Assembly: GCA_026400835.1 (NCBI GenBank)
Contig: JAPLOA010000051.1
Coordinates: 24,050 to 88,049 of the forward strand
DNA from: Planctomycetales bacterium
GTDB lineage: Bacteria; Planctomycetota; Planctomycetia; Planctomycetales; Planctomycetaceae
Reading direction: 5' to 3'
DNA: 64,000 nt
Position 1 is the first letter of the stretch, and every line of letters begins with the position of its first letter. Of this stretch, positions 26,593 through 35,353 are shown piece by piece. The notes beneath the pieces were generated by a model. The model ran no database searches. It saw only the letters and a program-made list of their open reading frames with translations, and had not been told where the DNA came from. Made by a program: the position numbers and the translations under genes.

Positions 26593-27058
26593 GACAAAAC
26601 CCTCCAGCAAGCTGCCGACAAACCGACACGCAGCACACTGGGGTATGATGCAGTCCTATGACGATTTTCACAATCGCAACACTTCCCTCACCTCAACGTT
26701 TCCACTACTTTTCGGAGATGAATTCTGTGTCGAATTCTGTACCATCGCGACGTCGATTTTTTCATTCTTCGATGAATGCCTTGTCTTTTATCGCAGTTCC
26801 AGATCAGTCAGAAATCTGAAATAAAGACCTGCCGAAAAGGATTTTCGTATTGCCGCAAGACGAACCGTGGGGCCAGGCGAACATGTCACTCGGCAATGTG
26901 ACAAGAGATCGCGGCCCACTTTTGATCGTTCAGATGCACACAGGTCGCGACGAGTCGCGAAGTCCCGCCCGGCAGGCGTGACCTACCGAAAACGGCGACC
27001 GCCCTGCTGTCGAGAGTTGATTCGCTCGACGCAACGTTTCTCCAACCGGATCACAAGA
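26593..27058. other. Divergent intergenic region between the Rhs shell and the sulfatase
   Basis: About 465 bases. The part next to the Rhs gene is A+T-rich and contains GAATTCTGT twice (near 26718 and 26732); it should hold the promoter of the Rhs locus. An upstream extension of the sulfatase frame (26867-27058) is arginine-rich and probably not translated. No other gene seen. Confidence 0.4.
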
Positions 27059-28456
27059 ATGCTGAAGACACTCTCAATCTTGTTCTCAACATTCGTGATG
27101 ACGGTCGGATGCCTGTCTGCACACGCGGCCGAGAAGCCCAACATCATCATCATTTACGCAGATGATCTGGGCTACGGAGATCTGGCATGCTATGGGCATC
27201 CCACGATTCGCACGCCGAATCTCGATCGTATGGCCGCTGAGGGCATGCGATTTACGGAGTTCTATTCCACGGCCGAAGTGTGTACTCCCAGTCGTTCGGC
27301 TCTGATGACGGGGCGATATCCTGTACGCAACGGAATGTGTCACGATAAGTTTCGAGTCCTCCGCAATAACTCCAAAGGCGGACTTCCGAAGGACGAAGTG
27401 ACTCTGCCGGAACTCTTGAAAACTCAGGGCTATGCGACCGGAATGGTCGGGAAATGGCACCTAGGACATCTGCCCGAGCATCTGCCACCGCATCATGGTT
27501 TTGACAGCTACTTCGGAATGCCGTTCTCAAACGACATGATGCCAGCACCGGATGCTCCCAAAGGACGAGAACGATTTTTTGCCGAGAAAAATGACTACTG
27601 GAAGACTCCGTTGATCCGTGGCACGGAGATCGTTGAAGAACATCCAGATCAGCGACAACTCACCAGGCGGTATTCCGAAGAAGCCGTTCAGTTCATCAAA
27701 GACCAGAAGAATGCTCCGTTCTGTCTGTACGTCGCTCATTCGTTTCCGCACGTGCCGCTGTTTGCATCCGAAAACTTTCGCGGGAAAAGTCCGGCCGGGA
27801 TTTATGGAGATGTCGTCGAGGAACTTGACTGGAGCGTCGGGCAGATTCTGGACACGCTACGAGCTGAGGGGCTGGATGAGAAGACTCTGGTTGTCTTCAG
27901 CAGCGACAATGGCCCATGGTTGATCTTCGATGATCACGGCGGCAGTGCGGGTCTGCTGAAGGAAGGCAAAGGTTCAACGTGGGAAGGCGGCATGCGGGTG
28001 CCAGGAATTTTCTGGTGGCCGACAAAGATTCCATCCGGAAGCATCCAACGCGAAATGGCCAATACGATGGACGTCTTTGCCACGTGTGCTTTACTGGGCG
28101 GTGCGACTCTGCCGGACACAACAATCGATGGCATTGATATTTCACCATTGCTTTTTGGCACCGGCACCGTCGATCGGCCGCCATTTATGTACTACCGCGG
28201 AGCAACGCTTTATGCGTGCCGATTGGGACCGTGGAAAGCTCACTTTTTGACTCAACCGGCCTATGGCACACCAAAAGCCGAAACACATGATCCGCCGCAA
28301 TTGTATCAGGTGAAAATTGATCCCGGTGAACGCTGGGATCGAGCGGCCATGAATCCGGATGTTATCACTCAGATTAAGTCCGCTGTAGAACAGCATCGCG
28401 CGGGATTGCAGATGGCTCCGACACAGCTTGAAGAAACAGTCGCAACGGCTCCGTAA
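27059..28456 (+). CDS. Exported sulfatase (formylglycine type, arylsulfatase A-like)
   Basis: 465 residues. Signal peptide MLKTLSILFSTFVMTVGCLS followed by AHAAEKPN. NIIIIYADDLGYGDLACYG gives the metal-binding Asp pair, and VCTPSRSALMTGRYPVRNG near residue 75 has the CxPSR motif whose Cys is changed to formylglycine by the sulfatase-modifying enzyme. KWHLGH near 140 and SSDNGPW near 280 complete the active site. It removes sulfate esters, probably from algal polysaccharides, in the periplasm or at the surface. Planctomycetes have very many of these. GWWPTKIPSG-like late motif (WEGGMRVPGIFWW) is normal. The ATG at 27059 is chosen because the signal peptide starts there. Confidence 0.93.
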   Translation: MLKTLSILFSTFVMTVGCLSAHAAEKPNIIIIYADDLGYGDLACYGHPTIRTPNLDRMAAEGMRFTEFYSTAEVCTPSRSALMTGRYPVRNGMCHDKFRVLRNNSKGGLPKDEVTLPELLKTQGYATGMVGKWHLGHLPEHLPPHHGFDSYFGMPFSNDMMPAPDAPKGRERFFAEKNDYWKTPLIRGTEIVEEHPDQRQLTRRYSEEAVQFIKDQKNAPFCLYVAHSFPHVPLFASENFRGKSPAGIYGDVVEELDWSVGQILDTLRAEGLDEKTLVVFSSDNGPWLIFDDHGGSAGLLKEGKGSTWEGGMRVPGIFWWPTKIPSGSIQREMANTMDVFATCALLGGATLPDTTIDGIDISPLLFGTGTVDRPPFMYYRGATLYACRLGPWKAHFLTQPAYGTPKAETHDPPQLYQVKIDPGERWDRAAMNPDVITQIKSAVEQHRAGLQMAPTQLEETVATAP

Positions 28457-28462
28457 CGGTGT

Positions 28463-28540
28463 TCTACTCGTAGCGTTGGCTTCAGCCAACGATCTCTTGC
28501 CAACTGAATGACAACGCCGACTGAAGTCGGCACTACGAAC
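28463..28540. repeat. REP-like element with two hairpins
   Basis: CGTTGGCTTCAGCCAACG at 28474-28491 and CCGACTGAAGTCGG at 28517-28530, with outer GTAG and CTAC pieces that can also pair. The element fills the gap between the sulfatase and amidohydrolase genes. Confidence 0.55.
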
Positions 28541-28582
28541 AAAATCTACAGTCAGCTTGCCGTTAAACAAGTGAGATTCATC

Positions 28583-29575
28583 ATGCCAGATTGGATTGCT
28601 ACAGATCAGGATCGCGAGCTGTTTGATCGTGAACTGAACAGCTACGTTCCGGAGAAAATCTTCGACTCGCATGCACATTGGTATCGAGCCGATCATTTTC
28701 CTGAGGACTCCGTGCCGGGCCTTGTGAAGTCCGGGCCGCCGGTCGCAGGCAGTGATGAATTTGATCGACAGATGGAGATGATTACGCCCGGACGCAAAAC
28801 CGAGGGCCTGTTCTTTCCATTCCCACATCCGAATGTCGATGTCGACGGAGAAAACACGTTTCTCTTTGAGGAACTAAAGAAGCGTCCGAAGTCGCGCGGT
28901 CAGATGCTGATCACGATGCAACAGGATCCGGAGTTTATTCGCGAAACAGTGCGTCGCTGCGGATTCGTCGGCCTGAAATGTTATCACGTCTATTCTTCGC
29001 GGCGTCCTACGTTTGATTCGTATATCGAAGAGTATTTGCCGGAGGAGCAGGTTCGGATCGCTCACGAAGAAGGATTATCAATCACCCTGCACATGGTCCG
29101 CGCGCGGGCATTGTCGGATCCCGCGAATCAGCAGACGATCCGCCGTTATTGTGAAAAGTATCCGAACATGCGTCTGATTCTCGCGCATGCTGCGCGTGGT
29201 TTTAATGCGCATCACACGATCATGGGGATCGAATCCCTGCGAGGGCTTGCCAACGTCTGGTTTGACACCAGCGCGGTGACGGATTCGGGAGCTATCGAAG
29301 CGATTATCAACGTCATGGGGCATAAGCGAGTGCTCTACGGGTCTGACTTCCCGGTAACGCACCTGCGTGGTCGCTGTATCGCATTGGGCGACAACTTCTT
29401 CTGGATCTCTGCCGACAACGCTAACCTTGATGTTCCGTATGGGAAAATTGACATGGCTCTCGTTGGGCATGAATCATTAAGAACACTGAAAGTTGCCACG
29501 ATGTCAACGCGAATGACGGACTCACAGGTGGAAGACATCTTCCGCAATAACGGAATGGAGTTGTTCGGTCTGTGA
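28583..29575 (+). CDS. Amidohydrolase-2 family protein
   Basis: 330 residues. A metal-dependent TIM-barrel hydrolase: IFDSHAHWYR near residue 25 (HxH), LTMQQDP-like strand LITMQQDPEF, GFVGLKCYHVYSS near 130 (possible Lys), SITLHMVRARA near 170, LILAHAARGFN near 210, and LYGSDFPVTHLRG near 255 with the last Asp. It probably hydrolyses or decarboxylates a small organic acid or lactone; the substrate cannot be read. The upstream frame to 28508 lies in the repeat element and is unlikely to be coding. It may be cotranscribed with the sulfatase, 126 bases away. Confidence 0.85.
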   Translation: MPDWIATDQDRELFDRELNSYVPEKIFDSHAHWYRADHFPEDSVPGLVKSGPPVAGSDEFDRQMEMITPGRKTEGLFFPFPHPNVDVDGENTFLFEELKKRPKSRGQMLITMQQDPEFIRETVRRCGFVGLKCYHVYSSRRPTFDSYIEEYLPEEQVRIAHEEGLSITLHMVRARALSDPANQQTIRRYCEKYPNMRLILAHAARGFNAHHTIMGIESLRGLANVWFDTSAVTDSGAIEAIINVMGHKRVLYGSDFPVTHLRGRCIALGDNFFWISADNANLDVPYGKIDMALVGHESLRTLKVATMSTRMTDSQVEDIFRNNGMELFGL

Positions 29576-29610
29576 ATTTGCATTAAACGGATACCTGCGG
29601 GGGTGTTAAT

Positions 29611-29676
29611 TCACGGCAAGCGGTAGGCGTCTTAACTGATTTCGCCTCCGCCTGCGGCTCGCCGTTAAACGAGAAG
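29611..29676. repeat. REP element, family A
   Basis: A hairpin-forming element: ACGGCAAGCGGTAGGCG on the left and CGCCTGCGGCTCGCCGTTAA on the right. It belongs to the same family as 44972-45047, 57116-57181 and the arms at 51030 and 51739. It lies in the gap between two convergent genes. Confidence 0.7.
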
Positions 29677-29700
29677 CCCCAACATCTGATTAAAGTATCT

Positions 29701-30858
29701 TCAATCTTCCTTCGCGAACTGCACATTCATCGGCACCGTCAGTTGTTGTGCGATTGACGCAAGCTTTGAGCGAACAGCACGGACCGCAGTGGATGCACAT
29801 TCGGTTTCCAGAATGACATAAGACTTCCCATTCACGACCATGCTGATTCGAGCCGCTTGCTTCTGCGGCGGCTGACTGGAACTTTCGGAACCGGGCTTTT
29901 TTGGCTTCGGCACGGACACATTCAGTTCCTGAACGTCGGTAAAGAAGACATCGCGAACGCTCGAACCAACAGCCAGATGTATCGACTGAGTCGACCAGTC
30001 GATCCGTGTTTCTCTGCGACGATTATCCAGCCAGAGCCATACAGCACCCACCGCAGCGCAGAGGGCGGAAGCTCCCAGATAACACTGTCCGATAAAGACC
30101 GGGCCACGCCCCGAAAAGAACACCAGCGCGGGCACGAGGCCGAAGAGCAGCCCAACAAAAAGCCCTGCAATGATGGCTCCGCCGATCAAAGACAGAAAGC
30201 TGATGGAGTCACGCTGCAGATGAACGAGTTTCCCAGGTTCCCATGTCAGGATTCTTTCGCGAAACTCAAGCCCCTGCAGGATGCGTTCCGCTCGTGTCTC
30301 CGGATGAAATCCGGTCTCCACTGGCTTTGTCGACCAGATCCCCTTCAGCACCAGCGGCGGAAACAGCCCGAAGACAGCGGATAGAATCAGCAGAAATCCC
30401 ACCCCGCCCCAGCCGCCGGGCTCCAAAACACATTGCTCGGGAATTGTCGGGTTGTAGGAAACCTTAACCTCGGTTCCGACTGGAAATTTCTGCGATGTGG
30501 CTTCTGCCCAGGACTTGCTTCCAAACTGGTCACTGATGACCGTGATTCTCGACCCATTGACCGGTTGCCCGTTGACCTCGAACTCATATTCAATTCCTGC
30601 CGAGTAGGAGCGCGTTTCCCGGTTGCGGCGATCGCGATCAGTCGAGCGATCGCGATGAACCGAAACATCAACTCCGGACCGAACGATTCGCCCCACAACC
30701 GTTGGCCATTGAAGTGACTGCTGAGCTTCCTGGATACCACGATAGGCCATCATTCCAGCCGTACAGCCACCCAAAAAGAACAACAGGCATACGATCGAGA
30801 TCAGGAGCCTCAGCCCTTTCGAGGTTTTGCCTTGTGCGGGGCCGTCTGGAGCGTTCAT
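29701..30858 (-). CDS. DUF3592-type membrane protein
   Basis: 385 residues. One N-terminal membrane segment (LLISIVCLLFFLGGCTAGMM), then an exported domain with WPTVVGRIVRSGVDV and VGTEVKVSYNPTIPEQCVLEPG (seen as VGTEVKVSYNP, EQCVLEPG), the DUF3592 pattern. A second hydrophobic segment (GVGFLLILSAVFGLFPPLVL) and two more near residue 260 follow, then a cytoplasmic-looking C-terminus. A charged patch HRDRSTDRDRRNRETRS interrupts the first domain. Function unknown. The start at 30858 is preferred over the upstream ones because it sits just before the first membrane segment, but its ribosome-binding site is weak. Confidence 0.72.
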   Translation of the reverse strand: MNAPDGPAQGKTSKGLRLLISIVCLLFFLGGCTAGMMAYRGIQEAQQSLQWPTVVGRIVRSGVDVSVHRDRSTDRDRRNRETRSYSAGIEYEFEVNGQPVNGSRITVISDQFGSKSWAEATSQKFPVGTEVKVSYNPTIPEQCVLEPGGWGGVGFLLILSAVFGLFPPLVLKGIWSTKPVETGFHPETRAERILQGLEFRERILTWEPGKLVHLQRDSISFLSLIGGAIIAGLFVGLLFGLVPALVFFSGRGPVFIGQCYLGASALCAAVGAVWLWLDNRRRETRIDWSTQSIHLAVGSSVRDVFFTDVQELNVSVPKPKKPGSESSSQPPQKQAARISMVVNGKSYVILETECASTAVRAVRSKLASIAQQLTVPMNVQFAKED

Positions 30859-31109
30859 CGAGTCCCATTCTGAATCGGTATGCGTTATGTATTCTGCGGC
30901 GCATTCTACTGAGGAGTCGCCCACGGGAATCATGGGAGAAACGAAAAATTGCATCTACTGCGAAAACCAATACGATCCCGAGAATCTCGGTACCACTTCT
31001 TTCGGAATCACGCCAGAATCCGCCACCCCACGAGGACGACTCTCGACTTTCGTTGAGTCGCGAAGTTGTTACTAACCCCTCAACCGAATCAGGCTCTTCA
31101 TGTAATCCT

Positions 31110-31181
31110 AACCCGAAGCGTCAGCGAGGGATTATTGTCGAAAAACGCGGTAAATCTTATCCCTCACTGACGTTTCGGGTT
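31110..31181. repeat. REP element, family B
   Basis: Arms AACCCGAAGCGTCAGCGAGG at 31110 and its near reverse complement ending at 31181. The two differences between arms keep G-U pairing, so the hairpin is intact as RNA. Same family as 35108-35345 and 55756-56065. Confidence 0.72.
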
Positions 31182-31231
31182 GTGAAACCCCATTAAATCA
31201 ACAGCCTGTGAATACCGATGGACAAAGAGCA

Positions 31232-32050
31232 ATGAAACTTGGACTGGACGGCAAAGTCGCACTGGTGACTGGCGGATCCAAAGGCATTGGACTGGGAATT
31301 GTCCGTTGCCTGATCGCCGAAGGAACTCGAGTTGCCAATGTGAATCGCAGTGAAGCCGAGGGGCGTGCATTGGAAAGTGAGTATGCCGCACAGGGCCGAG
31401 AGTGTTTCTTCATTCAAGGTGACCTGGCCGATGTCGATGCCTGCCGGAATTCCGTCGAGCAGACTCTGAAACGCTTTGGCCGCATCGATATTCTGATCAA
31501 CAACGCTGGTGTCAATGACGGCGTGGGCCTTGACGCAGGAGTCGACGCTTTCGTCGATTCGCTGCGACGCAATCTGATTCATGTCTATGCCATGGCCCAC
31601 TACTCATTGGAGGCTCTGAAGAAATCCCGCGGAGTCATCATCAATATTGGATCCAAGGTTTGCGAAACCGGCCAGGGAGGAACGTCCGGCTATGCGGCGT
31701 CGAAGGGCGGCATCAATGGGTTGACCCGCGAATGGGCTGTTGACCTTGCCCCGCATGGCATTCGAGTCAACGCGGTGCTGCCCGCCGAAACGTGGACTCC
31801 GCTGTACGAGAAATGCCTCGCGGCTATGCCGGATCCGGCTGGGGCCAAAGCTGAAATGGAGCGTTTAATCCCGTTTGAGAGAAGATTCACCACGATCGAA
31901 GAGCTGGCCAACATGGCCGTGTTTCTGGCATCGCCGTGCTCCAGCCATACGACCGGGCAAATCATCTTCGTCGACGGCGGCTACACACATCTCGACCGCA
32001 AATGCACTGCGCAGAGCGATATTGCGTCCTTCGGAGCTGCGGCCACTTAA
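31232..32050 (+). CDS. Short-chain dehydrogenase/reductase
   Basis: 272 residues. The NAD(P)-binding motif is VTGGSKGIGLGI near residue 12, NNAGVNDG near 88, and the catalytic Tyr and Lys are in SGYAASKGGINGL near 160, with INIGSK supplying the Ser. PHGIRVNAVLPAETWTPLY follows, and FLASPCSSHTTGQIIFVDGG (split FLASPCSS, TTGQIIFVDGG) is the usual end. It oxidises or reduces an alcohol or sugar; the substrate is unknown. AAAGAG lies close to the ATG at 31232. Confidence 0.9.
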   Translation: MKLGLDGKVALVTGGSKGIGLGIVRCLIAEGTRVANVNRSEAEGRALESEYAAQGRECFFIQGDLADVDACRNSVEQTLKRFGRIDILINNAGVNDGVGLDAGVDAFVDSLRRNLIHVYAMAHYSLEALKKSRGVIINIGSKVCETGQGGTSGYAASKGGINGLTREWAVDLAPHGIRVNAVLPAETWTPLYEKCLAAMPDPAGAKAEMERLIPFERRFTTIEELANMAVFLASPCSSHTTGQIIFVDGGYTHLDRKCTAQSDIASFGAAAT

Positions 32051-32171
32051 AACAGAGTAGGTCCGCGTACGGGTTCCGTCGACTGGTTTCTGACGCGATT
32101 TGTTCCTGCTACACTCCCGCACGGAGATATTGCTGCGCGAGATTTCATTCATCAAAGGTGATCCGTTTTAC

Positions 32172-33494
32172 ATGGTACAAATTCTGCCCTTCGCCGGCTG
32201 GAGATTCGACTTGAGCCAGGTCGGCGCGTTGTCGGAAGTGATCGCTCCGGCTAACAATCTGATTGATGAAACACTCCAGAGAACGCTCTATCGCCAGCAT
32301 CCCTGCAACGCTGTTCGGATGGTGTTGAACCGCGAAGAGCCGGGTGACACTTCGGCTGCTGACCGCTGCACGCGAGCCGATGATTTCTGGCGTTTGTGGA
32401 AGCGAGAAGGCATTCTGCTCCGTGAACACGATGCGGCTTTTTACATCATCGAAACAACGTTTAAGTCGTCCGGAGACGAACGCACGCGATGGAGCGTCAT
32501 CACGCGGCTGCAGTTGCCGGACAGTAACGTGCCAGACTCGGTTGTCCCAACCGTTGTCAGCGCGGATCCTCAACGCGTCGCCGATCAAAGCGCGCTTCGC
32601 AAGGTTTGTCGCGCCAGCCTCGTCCCGGTCGTGGCTTTACTGGCCGATACGACCGGAGCAGACTCAGACCTTCGATCGTTATCGGATCATCTGGAACTTG
32701 TTGTACGCCAGGTGCCACCTGTTGAATGTCACGGCGACGATGGTGTTCGCCACCGCGTGTGGCCATTGACTAATCCGACGCTGTGCTCCGAGCTGCAGCG
32801 GCGGTTTGCCAATTTTTCGCTTTGCATGATCGGCGGATACGAAGAATATCTCGCCGCTAAGGCCGACCCGGATCGTGCGAGGACTTCGGATCCCAATGAT
32901 GCTTCTCGTTCCGTGCTCGCCTGCCTGATTCCGTCAGACGACCCTGCAATTGAGTTCCTGCCGCATCTGCTTTCGCGAAACCTGCCTTCGCCGATTTCAG
33001 CCGAGCAACTTCGCGAATTGCTGGGAGCGGAGTTTCAGTGTCAGGTTGTGGGAGCTGAACCCACGGCCAGCGAAGACGCGGCTGAACTGGCTCGCATCAA
33101 TTCCGAACAACCTTGCCTCGCGATGGGAACGAGTGACGGTATCTGGATAATCGTCTCCGATGCGGAACCAGTTGTTGTATCGCCAGACGAGTTGCTGATC
33201 GATCGAATCAATCGAAAGATCAATAGAGCCACATCGACGAATGAATTGCTCGTCAGTCATTCTCTGACGGCATCGGTGGGAGTACTTGCGAAGAGTTCTT
33301 TGGCGTTGTTCCAGTCGAATCCGAGTTCTCTGCAGTTTATCGAACCTGCTCGGACTTCTGACGAACTGCTGAAGCTCTCCGACGCAGGAGTCTGTCTTCC
33401 CGAATTCGGAGCCCGCCTGCATCCAGGAGTCCCCACTGGACTTGCGTTCCTGTCGACTGAGAATCCCGGCCCTCCAGTTCCCGGAAAAAAGTAA
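32172..33494 (+). CDS. DUF1015 family protein (SerK-like)
   Basis: 440 residues. The family opens MVQILPFAGWRFDLSQVG, then VIAPANNLID near residue 25 and NREEPGDTSAADRCTRADDF near 60. AAFYIIETTF near 95 and LADTTGADSDL near 185 also fit. DUF1015 contains the archaeal free-serine kinase SerK, but many bacterial members have no known reaction. The family's VIAPPYDVI segment is VIAPANNLI here, a change in a conserved spot. It follows the SDR gene after 121 bases on the same strand. The upstream frame start at 32100 is rejected because the family motif begins at the chosen ATG. Confidence 0.75.
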   Translation: MVQILPFAGWRFDLSQVGALSEVIAPANNLIDETLQRTLYRQHPCNAVRMVLNREEPGDTSAADRCTRADDFWRLWKREGILLREHDAAFYIIETTFKSSGDERTRWSVITRLQLPDSNVPDSVVPTVVSADPQRVADQSALRKVCRASLVPVVALLADTTGADSDLRSLSDHLELVVRQVPPVECHGDDGVRHRVWPLTNPTLCSELQRRFANFSLCMIGGYEEYLAAKADPDRARTSDPNDASRSVLACLIPSDDPAIEFLPHLLSRNLPSPISAEQLRELLGAEFQCQVVGAEPTASEDAAELARINSEQPCLAMGTSDGIWIIVSDAEPVVVSPDELLIDRINRKINRATSTNELLVSHSLTASVGVLAKSSLALFQSNPSSLQFIEPARTSDELLKLSDAGVCLPEFGARLHPGVPTGLAFLSTENPGPPVPGKK

Positions 33495-33761
33495 CGTTCT
33501 GTCAGCGATATTCTGTTGATGGTGAGCCGAGTTTTTCTGCGATGGCGGTTGTCGCCTGGAGTCGATTGCTATATGAACCTTCACACCGCTCATGGCAGTC
33601 TGTTCGAATGCTTCAGTGCAGGCGATTCTTTGCTGACTTCTCCGTAGAACGACAGAGAACTTTGCCTGACAGAAACGACATCATCGACAGACTGTTCTCA
33701 TCGTTTTGATTCTTGTCACCTCATACAGATGGAGACGGAAACGTCTCTCCGGGGCCATTTC

Positions 33762-35027
33762 ATGACACAGACAAATCGCCGTTCATTTCTTCGCCAGTCA
33801 GCCTGTACTCTCGCGACATTCGCTGCCCCCATGATTCTGCCTCGTCGCGTCTTCGGCGCTAACGATCGCATTGCCATCGCGGCGATCGGAGTGAGAAATC
33901 AGGGAGCAGGAAATGTGAAGCGGTTTCTTGCTGCCGGCGTGGATATCGTGGGAATCTGCGACGTCGATTCCAAAGTGGCAGCGGATGCTGTCGCCATCGT
34001 CGCCGAGAAAAGCCCCGCGCCAAAAAGTTATGGTGATTATCGACGTCTGCTGGAAGAGAAAGGCATCGATGCCGTTGTGATCACAACGCCCGATCATTGG
34101 CATGCCAAAATGACAATCGAAGCCTGTGCGGCTGGTAAAGATGTGTACTGTGAAAAGCCGCTTTCGCTGACGATTGCCGAAGGGCGTCGCATGGTTAATG
34201 CGGCTCGCGAACATAAACGGATCGTGCAAACGGGGTCACAACAGCGTTCCTCGAAGGAATTCTGGCAAGCCTGCATGCTGGTTCGAAATGGATTCATTGG
34301 CGATGTGAAGGAAGTCATCGTCGGAATTCCGGACCCGAATCACCCGGGTTCGATTGGTGCGGTTGAACCCGTACCCGCGGAACTGAACTACGAGATGTGG
34401 CTTGGCCCGGCTCCGATGAAACCTTATCACAGCAAGCGAGTTCACTACAACTTCCGCTTCTGGTGGGATTATTCGGGCGGCCAGATGACCAACTTCGGTG
34501 CTCATCACCTTGATATTGCTCAGTGGGGACTCGGCATGGACAACAGTGGCCCGGTCGCTGTCGAAGGCACCGCCGAGTTTCATCCGCAGATGTTTCATGA
34601 AGTGACTGAGAAATGTCGTCTGGTTTATACCTATGCGAATGGCATCAGGATGACTTTGGGGCAGGGGCAGAGCGATATCAAGGACGGAACCGTTTTCGTA
34701 GGAACGAAGGGAACCGTAACCGTAAATCGAGGCAAACTGATCACTGATCCGGTTGATCTTGCCAAAACGCCGCTGGATGCCGCTGAGTTGACTCAGTTAA
34801 ATCGCAGCACCGACCACACGAAGAATTTTCTGGACTGTATGCAGAGCCGTGAACTGCCGATTTGCGACGTGGAGATCGGTCATCGATCTGCCACGGTTTG
34901 TCATCTCGGTAACTTTGTCGCGCGACTGGGTCGCCCGATCAAGTGGGATCCGATCACCGAATCCTGTCCTGGTGATGCCGAAGCCCAGGCCATGACTGAT
35001 CGCGTTTACCGTGCTCCATGGGTTTGA
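33762..35027 (+). CDS. Gfo/Idh/MocA family oxidoreductase, Tat-exported
   Basis: 421 residues. A twin-arginine signal NRRSFLRQSACTLATFAAP, then the Rossmann fold with IAIAAIGVRNQGAGNVKRF and ICDVDSK. The NAD-binding domain shows ITTPDHWHAKMTIEACAAGK and DVYCEKPLSLTIAEG with the conserved EKP. FRFWWDYSGGQMTNFGAHHLDI (split FRFWWDYSGGQM, TNFGAHHLDI) is the typical planctomycete C-terminal motif. It is probably a periplasmic sugar or inositol oxidoreductase, perhaps with a tightly bound NADP, as known for glucose-fructose oxidoreductase. The substrate is unknown. Confidence 0.92.
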   Translation: MTQTNRRSFLRQSACTLATFAAPMILPRRVFGANDRIAIAAIGVRNQGAGNVKRFLAAGVDIVGICDVDSKVAADAVAIVAEKSPAPKSYGDYRRLLEEKGIDAVVITTPDHWHAKMTIEACAAGKDVYCEKPLSLTIAEGRRMVNAAREHKRIVQTGSQQRSSKEFWQACMLVRNGFIGDVKEVIVGIPDPNHPGSIGAVEPVPAELNYEMWLGPAPMKPYHSKRVHYNFRFWWDYSGGQMTNFGAHHLDIAQWGLGMDNSGPVAVEGTAEFHPQMFHEVTEKCRLVYTYANGIRMTLGQGQSDIKDGTVFVGTKGTVTVNRGKLITDPVDLAKTPLDAAELTQLNRSTDHTKNFLDCMQSRELPICDVEIGHRSATVCHLGNFVARLGRPIKWDPITESCPGDAEAQAMTDRVYRAPWV

Positions 35028-35107
35028 AATTCATCGCGAGCACGCGGTGGTTGTTTTGAGGTTGCGATGTTTAGACCCACGGAGCGGAAACAAAGGGAAA
35101 TATCATA

Positions 35108-35345
35108 GCCCGACGTGTGAGTTTTGAAGTTGCGCTGTCCGAGGCTGGGGCAGATCCACGACGCGAAAACGCAGGGGATTATCATAACCCGACGCGTGAG
35201 CGAGGGATTTTTCCAAACACTGCGTCAAACGCAAAAGATCAATCCCTCGCTGACGCAGCTGGTTGGGATAGTCGCAAATGTGCAACTTCAAAACTCACGC
35301 GTCGGGTTGTGATGACCGCAAACTCGCAACTTCAAAACTGACGCA
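35108..35345. repeat. REP elements, family B, nested pairs
   Basis: An inner pair (AACCCGACGCGTGAGCGAGG at 35186, AATCCCTCGCTGACGC at 35241) is enclosed by an outer pair (CGACGTGTGAGTTTTGAAGT at 35111 and ACTTCAAAACTCACGCGTCG at 35285). A further AACTTCAAAACTGACGC lies at 35329. The element fills the gap between two convergent genes. Confidence 0.75.
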
Positions 35346-35353
35346 TACAACTA

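Noticed and set aside
26867..27058. N-terminal extension of the sulfatase
   Set aside because: The extension is Arg-rich and would bury the signal peptide that begins at 27059.
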